Below, in pieces: positions 54,534-64,000 of a DNA stretch of 64,000 nt. This DNA comes from Caprella mutica. Taxonomy: Eukaryota; Arthropoda; Malacostraca; Amphipoda; Caprellidae. The DNA is taken from contig CANNZV010001862.1 of NCBI GenBank assembly GCA_947561585.1, positions 61,697 through 125,696 on the forward strand, read 5' to 3'. A model generated the notes under the pieces. It had not been told where the DNA came from, did no database searches, and saw only the letters and a program-made list of their open reading frames with translations. A program made the position numbers and the translations under genes. How positions within the stretch are numbered: position 1 is the stretch's first letter; every line of letters starts with the position of its first letter.

Positions 54534-56426
54534 GATATATATTTTTTCTCCGACTTCTATACTTTGTTCGGGTGGACAGTTCAGCTGATCGGTGGTCTGT
54601 TAACAAGACAGCTGCGTAATATGATACGAAGATGTCCACAAATGGTCTGCCATCATTAAAGGTTCCCTTAGAAGCTTCTGTGTACATTTATCTTCAACAG
54701 ATTTTCTTTTTTCCAGTTCATCACATAAAGTTTAAATATAGAGGTCGAATTTATATCTTTTTTATGAAATGCGAGAATTTGAATAATTTGGAATTTATTA
54801 ATAATTTCATAAATTATTTACACCAAAAATAAATCTGTCTTCGCAAGAAAATTCAGATAGAATTTTATTAAGAATTACAAAAAATCAGTAAATTAAAATA
54901 ATACAAATTATAAACAATATCTATAAAATGTGGATACTATAGTACAGAGAGTAAAAAAAGTACAACCCATTTGGTCATATCACATGGGTCATCAAATTAT
55001 GCTTCGAATCAATTTATTACGTGAGTTGTTTGGACTTTATTCATGTTTTCACGTGTGTTAAAACAACTATGACGTGGTGTGTCATCAAACATTAGTTAAT
55101 TCATTTTATGAATTGGAACAACTTACAATGAGAGTTAGAAGTTACTTTTTTGGGAATTTTAAAGTATGTTCAAACAACTATGACAGAGTGTATTGTAGTA
55201 ACTCACAAAGACAGTTGATTCAATGTATCTGGTGTATAAATTAACTTACTATGAGAGTTGGCGCTACTTTTTCTAAGCTTAGGAGTGAGTCAAAAAGACT
55301 GTTAGGTTTTAAATATCGTCAATTTAACTCATTTTGAATATACTTGCAATTCACCACGTAGGTAGGGGTATCAAACCATTCATATGAGTCAAAACAAATC
55401 AAATTTGATTTGACTCAACTAATCCTTTCTTTGTGTGTTGAGAATTCATATTCTTTTAAATCAATAACAATAATAATCTTCATTGGTCACTGATAGAGAT
55501 CTCTATTTGTAAAAAATAAATTATCATTTTACAGGTACAGTTATTTCTTTAAAAAAACATATTAAATTGGACAAAGGTTCTTTATTTTGATCCGAATTAA
55601 CTTTCTCAGCTCTTCATCTTGTTTAAATGTTCCACCACTCAAGATGCTCCTAATTATAACTTCTTGATATATAAACACTCGTAGAAAGATTTCACAAACT
55701 CCCACCCTGTGAACCATTGTCAACTTACACTGCCGAGAACATTTCTGAGAGAATTTTTCTATTATATTTAAGTAAGAAAGAAATATTTTAAATATAATCA
55801 TGGTGAAATATAGAAAGTTTTCTATTTTTGGATAATGTTATAGAAATATTGGTTTCTTTCCCGTTCATTTCTCTTCTTACCGGTCTCCTCTTCATACTCT
55901 TCATTTTCCTCTTCCTTCTTTTTCTTCTCTCCGCTTCCTCCTCTTTTATGTTTTTCTTCTCTCTTCTTTTCTTTCTCTTCTATTCCTCCTTTCTCTTTCT
56001 TTCCTGATTCGTCTCTCCAGTTTCCTCCACTTTCCTCTCTCCTCTTCCTCCTTATTCCTCCTCTTTCCTCTCTCAATTTCCTCAACTCTCCTCTTCCCCC
56101 TCTTCTATCCTCTTCCTCCACTTCCTCTCTCGTCTTCCTCCACTTTCCTCCCTCCTCATTCCTCTTTCCCGTTCATTTCTCACATCGGTTACGCAGTTGA
56201 ATACTGACTAATGACCGGCGGAAGCAGGAAATTCGATAGTCATCGAACTTCATTAACTTCTTGCGAACTTCACAGTTTCACATATCGAATAGAGGCCTAA
56301 TCAGAAGATTAGATTTCACAATGTAGGGAAACTTACATATCACCGACAAATGTTTCAAATAATTTACACTTTTTTCTTAAATATTGAAATAACATTTTCA
56401 TTTCTGATAACTTGGGATCTGGACAT
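54534..56426. other. Spacer with bZIP-like motifs and a polypyrimidine tract
   Basis: A minus-strand frame of 63 codons near 54690 is unrecognised. CATATGAGTCAA strings at about 54266 and 55380 face a foldback-F-like region. A 300-bp C/T tract occupies about 55855-56175. Confidence 0.5.
55855..56175. repeat. Polypyrimidine (CT-rich) tract
   Basis: Nearly uninterrupted TTCCTCCTCTTTCC-type sequence on plus. The Glu/Arg/Lys-rich minus-strand frame is its shadow. Confidence 0.9.
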
Positions 56427-56612
56427 AGAGTAAGTTACGGATTATCGGTCAGTTCTACATCTTCGGTCTTATAAGAAAAAACGATATAATGATAATGAAA
56501 TTTTTATTTGTATCCATGATACCTTCAGGTTTCATGGATACCATAGAATTACGATATCGTTTTTCTTATATGACCGGAGGACGTGGAACTGACCGATAAT
56601 CCGTCCTTAACC
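56427..56612. mobile_element. Family-B MITE, copy 6, merging into a satellite
   Basis: Left arm AGAGTAAGTTACGGATTATC with TACATCTTCGGTC, core GTATCCATGATACCTTCAGG, right arm ATATGACCGGAGGACGTGGA then GACCGATAATCCGTC. The right end is the first monomer of the array that follows. Confidence 0.88.
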
Positions 56613-57952
56613 CAATACCGACATTCAGTACCGGAGGACGTGGAACTGACCGATATTCCGTCCCTAACCCAATACCGACATTCAGTACCGGAGCACGTGG
56701 AACTGACCGATAATCCGTCCATAACCCAATACCGACATTCAGTACCGGAGGACGTGGAACTGACTGATAATCCGTCCCTAACCCAATACCGATATTCAGT
56801 ACCGGAGGACGTGGAACTGACCGATAATCCGTCTCTAACCCAATACCGACATTCAGTACCGGAGCACGTGGAACTGACCGATAATCCGTCCCTAACCCAA
56901 TACCGACATTCAGTACCGGAGGACGTGGAACTGACCGATAATCCGTCCCTAACCCAATACCGACATTCAGTACCGGAGGACGTGGAACTGACTGACAATC
57001 CGTCCCTAACCCAATACCGATATTCAGTACCGGAGGACGTGGAACTGACCGATAATCCGTCCCTAACCCAATACCGATATTCAGTACCGGAGGACGTGGA
57101 ACTGACCGATAATCCGTCCCTAACCCAATACCGATATTCAGTACCGGAGGACGTGGAACTGACCGATAATCCGTCCCTAACCCAATACCGACATTCAGTA
57201 CCGGAGGACGTGGAACTGACCGATATTCCGTCCCTAACCCAATACCGACATTCAGTACCGGAGCACGTGGAACTGACCGATAATCCGTCCCTAACCCAAT
57301 ACCGACATTCAGTACCGGAGCACGTGGAACTGACCGATAATCCGTCTCTAACCCAATACCGACATTCAGTACCGGAGGATGTGGAACTGACCGATAATCC
57401 GTCCATAACCCAATACCGACATTCAGTACCGGAGGACGTGGAACTGACTGATAATCCGTCCCTAACCCAATACCGATATTCAGTACCGGAGGACGTGGAA
57501 CTGACCGATAATCCGTCTCTAACCCAATACCGACATTCAGTACCGGAGCACGTGGAACTGACCGATAATCCGTCCCTAACCCAATACCGACATTCAGTAC
57601 CGGAGGACGTGGAACTGACCGATAATCCGTCCCTAACTCAATACCGACATTCAGTACCGGAGGACGTGGAACTGACTGATAATCCGTCCCTAACCCAATA
57701 CCGATATTCAGTACCGGAGGACGTGGAACTGACCGATAATCCGTCTCTAACCCAATACCGACATTCAGTACCGGAGGACGTGGAACTGACCGATAATCCG
57801 TCTCTAACCCAATACCGACATTCAGTACCGGAGGACGTGGAACTGACCTATAATCCGTCCCTATCCCAATACCGATATTCAGTACCGGAGGACGTGGAAC
57901 TGACCGATAATCCGTCCCTAACCCAATACCGACATTCAGTACCGGAGGATAA
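56572..57952. repeat. 57-bp satellite derived from a family-B MITE end
   Basis: Monomer: ACCGGAGGACGTGGAACTGA, CCGATAATCCGTCCCTAACC, CAATACCGACATTCAGT; about 24 copies. The first two blocks are the MITE right terminus and the third is a former flank. Frames of 464 codons (plus) and 285 codons (minus) stay open because 57 is a multiple of three; they are not proposed as genes. Confidence 0.96.
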
Positions 57953-58792
57953 TAAACAGCAGCTACTTTGTTTCTAGTGAATACAAACAGATGCGCGCGT
58001 CCCCTGGCGGCTAAGTTCTTTGATATTTGTTTGCCAGCAGTGATAGAACTGAGATAGCTTGGAGAGATGTGCTCATCAAACGCACATATTAAAACTATTC
58101 AATGGGAAGGATGTCTCTAAAGATGCACCAGATTGAAGCTGAAACCCACTGGTTGGAATGGAAAAAGAGATAGTAAAGATAACATATTTTATTTCGCTTG
58201 AATATCTTTGGATGAATATTATGTAATACTGAATTCATCCCTCCGTCTATTATTTAATGGGTGCTTAGAAAATTTCGTAGGTAAATTTTCTCCACATTGT
58301 ATAAAAAAGGCACTTTTATAATACGAAATTAGACCAATATCTTAAAATTGGATGATAGATTTTTACTTTGATTGTAATTTAACCAAATATGAATAATCTA
58401 ATAATAGGAATATAAACTTAAAACAATAAAATCATCAATGTTTTTTTAGTTAAGATCTCTTTTATCTAACTATCACAGATAGTGAATAGTCAAAAATAGA
58501 AGAGTGTGATATATTCAAATGGAATCCTGATTTGATCAGATTTCCATCTTCCCACTCTACTCCAATTGAGTGGCAATATTGCCTACATTGCATGCACCCC
58601 CTCTCATCCCTCTCTTCCCCCTCATCCCCCTTACCCTCTTTTTACTCTCTTTATTGGCAACCACTCCATTGAAACTAATTAATGTGGTATTATGTAATTC
58701 AGTAGCAAAAGTTAGGTAATCATACATCGTGAAACTTTGCCATCCTGTAACAAGGGGAAAGTTATGCATAAGCAACCTATATGCCGGTGAGA
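57953..58792. other. Spacer, no gene recognised
   Basis: AT-rich with a short CT-rich patch at 58600-58650. No supported feature. Confidence 0.5.
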
Positions 58793-60485
58793 GAGTTATA
58801 GTGGGGAGATGTAAGTTATAGTGAGGAGATGTAAATTATAGTGGGGAGATGTAAGTTATAGTGAGGAGATGTAAGTTATAGTGGGGAGATGTAAGTTATA
58901 GTGGGGAGATGTAAGTTATAGTGGGGAGATGTAAGTTATAGTGAGGAGATGTAAGTTATAGTGAGGAGATGTAAGTTATAGTGGAAAGATGTAAGTTATA
59001 GTGAGGAGATGTAAGTTATAGTGAGGAGATGTAAGTTATAGTGAGGAGATGTAAGTTATAGTGGAAAGATGTAAGTTATAGTGAGGAGATGTAAGTTATA
59101 GTGAGGAAAGGTAAGTTATAGTGGGGAGATGTAAGTTATAGTGGGGAGATGTAAGTTATAGTGGGGAGATGTAAGTTATAGTGAGGAGATGTAAGTTATA
59201 GTGGAAAGATGTAAGTTATAGTGGAAAGATGTAAGTTATAGTGAGGAGATGTAAGTTATAGTGAGGAGATGTAAATTATAGTGAGGAGATGTAAGCTATA
59301 GTGAGGAGATGTAAATTATAGTGGAAAGATGTAAGTTATAGTGAGGAGATGTAAGTTATAGTGAGGAGATGTAAATTATAGTGAGGAGATGTAAGTTATA
59401 GTGAGGAGATGTAAGCTATAGTGAGGAGATGTAAATTATAGTGGAAAGATGTAAGTTATAGTGAGGAGATGTAAGTTATAGTGAGGAGATGTAAATTATA
59501 GTGAGGAGATGTAAGTTATAGTGGAAAGATGTAAGTTATAGTGAGGAGATGTAAGTTATAGTGAGGAGATGTAAGTTATAGTGAGGAGATGTAAGTTATA
59601 GTGGAAAGATGTAAGTTATAGTGAGGAGATGTAAGTTATAGTGAGGAGATGTAAGTTATAGTGGGGAGATGTAAGTTATAGTGAGGAGATGTAAGTTATA
59701 GTGAGGAGATGTAAGTTATAGTGGAAAGATGTAAGTTATAGTGAGGAGATGTAAGTTATAGTGAGGAGATGTAAGTTATAGTGGGGAGATGTAAGTTATA
59801 GTGAGGAGATGTAAGTTATAGTGGGGAGATGTAAGTTATAGTGAGGAGATGTAAGTTATAGTGAGGAGATGTAAGTTATAGTGGAAAGATGTAAGTTATA
59901 GTGAGGAGATGTAAGTTATAGTGAGGAGATGTAAGTTATAGTGAGGAGATGTAAGTTATAGTGAGGAGATGTAAGTTATAGTGGGGAGATGTAAGTTATA
60001 GTGAGGAGATGTAAGTTATAGTGGAAAGATGTAAGTTATAGTGAGGAGATGTAAGTTATAGTGAGGAGATGTAAGTTATAGTGGGGAGATGTAAGTTATA
60101 GTGAGGAGATGTAAGTTATAGTGAGGAGATGTAAGTTATAGTGAGGAGATGTAAGTTATAGTGGAGAGATGTAAGTTATAGTGAGGAGATGTAAGCTATA
60201 GTGAGGAGATGTAAGTTATAGTGGGGAGATGTAAGTTATAGTGAGGAGATGTAAGTTATAGTGGGGAGATGTAAGTTATAGTGGGGAGATGTAAGTTATA
60301 GTGGGGAGATGTAAGTTATAGTGAGGAGATGTAAGTTATTGTGGGGAGATGTAAGTTATAGTGGGGAGATGTAAGTTATAGTGAGGAGATGTAAGTTATA
60401 GTGGGGAGATGTAAGTTATAGTGGGGAGATGTAAGTTATAGTGAGGAGATGTAAGTTATAGTGGGGAGATGTAAGTTAAAGTGGG
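58793..60485. repeat. 20-bp minisatellite containing GTAAGT
   Basis: GTAAGTTATAGTGAGGAGAT, about 84 copies, variants only at GAGG/GGGG/GAAA and rarely AAATTA. It is the largest array in the window. Each plus-strand unit begins with a consensus 5' splice-site core. Confidence 0.98.
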
Positions 60486-62877
60486 GCCATTGGAAGTTAT
60501 AGTGGGGATAGATACCTCTTGTTCTTCTATGGCCCCACCATCACTTTATCTCTGGGCAGATTTAAGTTACCACTTGGTATTATTTCAACACTATTAAGAA
60601 ATATATTCTTCCCCTTGATTGGATTTTTACTAATTATTTTTAAATACTATTCCATACGAATGTAAATAACTAAAACCTTTATATAGCCTTTTCATGAAGG
60701 AAAATACATCACCAATCCAAACCAGTTAATAACTACATAAACTTTTAAAAGTATACTCTTATTCTTTCGATGCCAAAGACTCTCTCGATAAAAACAATAA
60801 AAAGTAGCAAAGTTTTGCCAGGTAAAGCAGATCAAAAGATAAACTCATTAGGCAGCCATCAATTCCAGCAAGATGATCCTAACCATATTTGGCCGCGGGC
60901 AATTTGCTGTAACATCTTTGAAGTCCCTTGTACCACTCCAAATAGAATTGGTACTTTGTGTGCTCCTGTATGTTGAGCAGATTGATAGAGAATATGTATA
61001 TTGTAATATAAACGACACGAATGATTTGGAATAATGTATTTATGTTGAAAATATAATTTCTTAAAATTGTGCTTTACAATTTTTATCGACATTAATTGTA
61101 AATTGTTCAATTAAAATCAATGGAAAATAGTTTACACTTTCCCATTTTTAGAGAATCTTCTAATTAAAAAATTACATAAATTCATCAATTTGACAATATA
61201 TGATTTTCTAGAGAGACAATAGCAATCTTATTAGCTACAAACAAGATTTCTCACTAAAGTAGAAATGATAATAATGAGCAAGAAGATACATCTCCTATTA
61301 TCAGGAAACAATAAGGAAAAAAGTGACACTCATTGGTCGTAACCAGAGAGACAATCAATAAGTCATGTTTCTTCTTGTTACGTCACTCCTGGGAACTGAG
61401 AGTCCCAAACAAGGAGCCTTAATAAGCCATTTAGGGGCAGCATTGCTAGAACTCGGATTTCGGGAAAGAAGCACAGCCATGAATCGGTTTTCCGGGGAAG
61501 TATATTTTCAGTATTTGAATTTTCCGGGGAAGTAAATTGTTATTATTCGGCTTTCTGGGGAAGTAAATTGTTATTATTCGTCAACCCGGAAACGTAAACT
61601 TTTAGTATTTGGATTTTCCGGGAAGTAAATTGTTATTATTCGGTTTTCCGGGGAATTTAATTGTCATCAAACGGATTTCAGAGAAAAACATAAATAAGAT
61701 TCAGATTTCTGTGAAAGCTCATTCTCTAATCCTTTAAACATTCAAACCTCAAAATCTGTAAAAAATTACAAAAAAAAACACTTATTATCCTGCTCATAAA
61801 ACAACTTGGTTATTATATCAAATTGTTTACCAATGTTGTCTACAAATAATCAAATTTAACTCAATGCATGAACGAACCTATTTAAATGCTAAATAATTTC
61901 TCCCTATTAATAAAGAGTACTGTCTTTTGATATATTTATTTAAATATCTATCACACTCAAGAAATTTAGATTTTTTTTATATATTTTTTCATCTTTTTTG
62001 TATATATATTATTTTATTATTTTTTCACATTATATATGAGGTCTGCACCTTAGAGTAATAATATGAGTTACACCAATATTATTAGCATTGAACACCCGTT
62101 ATTTTTAACGGGGCAGTACACTAGTTGAGAATAATGTTCACAAGAAATCAATCCTAGAAGTGTTCTTCAGAAATTTCTATAAACGAGAAGTAGGTAACCG
62201 TGAAATAAAATGCATTGGAAATTATTCTCGCTTGGAATAGTGATGGAAATTATATTGCATTTCATATTAAATGAATCAATATATATTACTAATGAATTAA
62301 TATCGTTATATTTCAATAATGGAAAATATTGAATAAAGCTAAAGCACAAATGAACTCTTTCAATATCTGTCATTTATATTAAACTTATAAATATTGAGTT
62401 GTAAATAATTTTTAATTCATGTTTAACACCTGTATTAATTAAATTCATTTACAACCCGACAAGTATAAATTAAAAAAAAACGGGCTGAAATGTATACATA
62501 CGTACATGTTCGACAATAACGTAGTTTCAGTAAAATTTATCTCAACTTATATATTGCTAATATTTAATAAACTTCACTTTATCTCAAAACTGTACCGTTA
62601 ATGAAATGTACAGTCAATAGGATCAGTATGTATGATTTGATAATAATTGCCACCGGTATTTGTTCTAATAACAAATATCTCCGGGTTTTTCTTTACATTA
62701 TTTTGGTAAGTCAGTGAGCCAAATAAGACATCGTGGTGAATCGATATAATAAGGGGATCTGCCAGAGCTTCTCCTTTTCTTCTGTTTGCTGATGTTCTAA
62801 GCTAGGTTGATAGGTTAGAACCTACCTGGCAACTAGCCAACGTCAATGTTATTCGAAAACTGTCTGGTACATAGATT
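60486..62877. other. Spacer, no gene recognised
   Basis: Contains a small degenerate tandem repeat (61485-61675) and otherwise AT-rich unique sequence. A plus-strand 68-codon frame at 60770 is unrecognised. Confidence 0.5.
61485..61675. repeat. About 31-bp degenerate tandem repeat
   Basis: Six units of TTTTCCGGGGAAGTAAATTG followed by TTATTATTCGG, diverged. Confidence 0.88.
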
Positions 62878-63074
62878 GGGTAAGTTACGTAATAGCGGTC
62901 GGTTCCACATCTTCGGTCATAGAAGAAAAAACGATATAATTGTTATTATTTTATCGGTATCCATGATACCTGCAAGTATCATGGATACCAATCAGAATTA
63001 AATAATAAATATTATATCGTTTCTTTTTATATGACCGAATATGTGGAACCGACCAACAATACATAACTTACCCT
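62878..63074. mobile_element. Family-B MITE, copy 7, with palindromic core
   Basis: GGGTAAGTTACGTAATAGCG left end, AATACATAACTTACCCT right end, core GGTATCCATGATACCTGCAA with its complement. Confidence 0.9.
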
Positions 63075-63627
63075 AGCGTTTGTATTTAAAATATTTCCAA
63101 GTAGCATGCAAATGTATTCACCAGATCCCATAGAAAGGCAGTTGTGAGCAATAAGTTCTTGCAGGGTGTGGTTCTAATGCAAACAGTCTGGCGCCAAATC
63201 TCCTACGTGGCACCGAGCCAAATTCTGGCACCAAACGTGTATAAAAACATAACTGCTGAGCAGTGAAGTTTTGTCTGAAGCTCCTTCCATTCATTCTCAT
63301 TATAATCGATATAATTGCTGTGAAATGTTCGTACTTGGAAGATATAAGCTCATTAAACCTACCAAGCAAGCCGGTACACATTTCTTTTTAAATTAGATAT
63401 TAGTTTTTGAATGAGTATGTTGAGAATTACAATCTCAAATAGAAATTAATAATGGGATTGTAGAACATTAGAGAAGAAAATTAAACTGCTGGAAATTCTC
63501 AACACATTTAAATTGTTAACTATTATTAGGTCTCTGATTTTAGAAATTCTGAATTGAAATATTTAGTTTGTACTGGAAGAGAATTCAAATATTATTAAAA
63601 ATTAAATTTTTCACCTTTGGTTGTATG
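63075..63627. other. Spacer, no gene recognised
   Basis: An 87-codon minus-strand frame at 63381-63118 (Arg/Phe-rich) is somewhat GC-richer than the flanks but has no recognisable motif or splice borders. Confidence 0.4.
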
Positions 63628-64000
63628 GGTTCTTTAATCCACACACTGTACCTTTAATCCACACACTGTACCTTTAATCCACACACTGTACCTTTAATCC
63701 ACACACTGTACCTTTAATCCACACACTGTACCTTTAATCCACACACTGTACCTTTAATCCACACACTGTACCTTTAATCCACACACTGTTCCTTTAATCC
63801 ACACACTGTACCTTTAATCCACACACTGAACCTTTAATCCACACACTGAACCTTTAATCCACACACTGTTCCTTTAATCCACACACTGTACGTTTAATCC
63901 ACACACTGTACCTTTAATCCACACAGTGTACCTTTAATCCACACACTGTACCTTTAATCCACACACTGTACCTTTAATCCACACACTGTACCTTTAATCC
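63628..64000. repeat. 20-bp minisatellite running off the window end
   Basis: TTTAATCCACACACTGTACC, at least 18 copies; its full size is unknown. Confidence 0.97.

Noticed and set aside
55822..56121. Glu/Arg/Lys-rich 99-codon frame resembling a coiled coil
   Set aside because: A direct translation of a polypurine tract; no other support.
56549..57977. Open frames of 464 (plus) and 285 (minus) codons
   Set aside because: They are exact translations of a 57-bp satellite (19 codons per unit) derived from a MITE end, with no start context, splice sites or domain.
63118..63381. 87-codon minus-strand frame near the end
   Set aside because: No recognisable motif, splice border or homologue; noted only in the spacer entry.
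58793..64000. Regular direct repeats suggesting a CRISPR array
   Set aside because: There are no spacers, units are head-to-tail and short, and the DNA is clearly eukaryotic.

Overview
The window is nuclear DNA of an animal, almost certainly an insect. It is AT-rich, its genes are split by long introns with GT-AG borders, it is full of small foldback transposons and minisatellites, and both recognisable genes have animal nervous-system homologues. The order cannot be fixed from the sequence. The repeat style and exon-rich genes would suit a hemipteran-type genome, but that is a guess.

Two protein-coding genes can be reconstructed, both on the minus strand. (1) Positions 11019 down to 135 hold the 5' half of a class C orphan GPCR of the GPR158 / Drosophila smog type. 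Five exons join in perfect phase and encode a signal peptide, a Cache-type ectodomain, an EGF-like cysteine-rich region and TM1; the rest of the seven-helix domain lies beyond position 1. (2) Positions 47667 down to 26044 hold 14 phase-consistent exons of a vesicular glutamate transporter (VGLUT, SLC17A6/7/8 family), from the cytosolic N-terminal region to the stop codon. A plausible first coding exon sits at 51126-51017. One receptor is related to the mammalian metabotropic glycine receptor and the other protein loads glutamate into synaptic vesicles, but nothing in the sequence shows that they are co-regulated.

The rest is repeat-rich. There is one decayed Tc1/mariner transposon (1294-2582). 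At least three families of palindromic MITEs (called A, B and C here) are present in 5-7 copies each, with several single foldbacks (D, E, F, a G/C-run foldback and others). More than 20 tandem arrays have monomers of 15-60 bp; by my rough tally they cover about a fifth of the window. Long open frames at 31.7-32.4, 42.8-43.7 and 56.5-58.0 kb are read-throughs of these arrays and are not proposed as genes.

Layout: 0-11 kb GPR158-like gene, with MITEs filling its small introns and a mariner and a 20-bp array in its large intron; 11-26 kb gene-free repeats, including a 2.1-kb array of a 36-bp satellite; 26-51 kb VGLUT with many arrays and MITEs in its introns; 51-64 kb no recognised gene, with large arrays including one grown from the end of a family-B MITE. 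The most interesting points are the MITE-seeded 57-bp satellite, a palindromic core shared by foldbacks with unrelated arms, a tandemly triplicated VGLUT splice acceptor whose decoys lead to an immediate stop, and the changes at expected ligand-binding positions in both neuronal genes.
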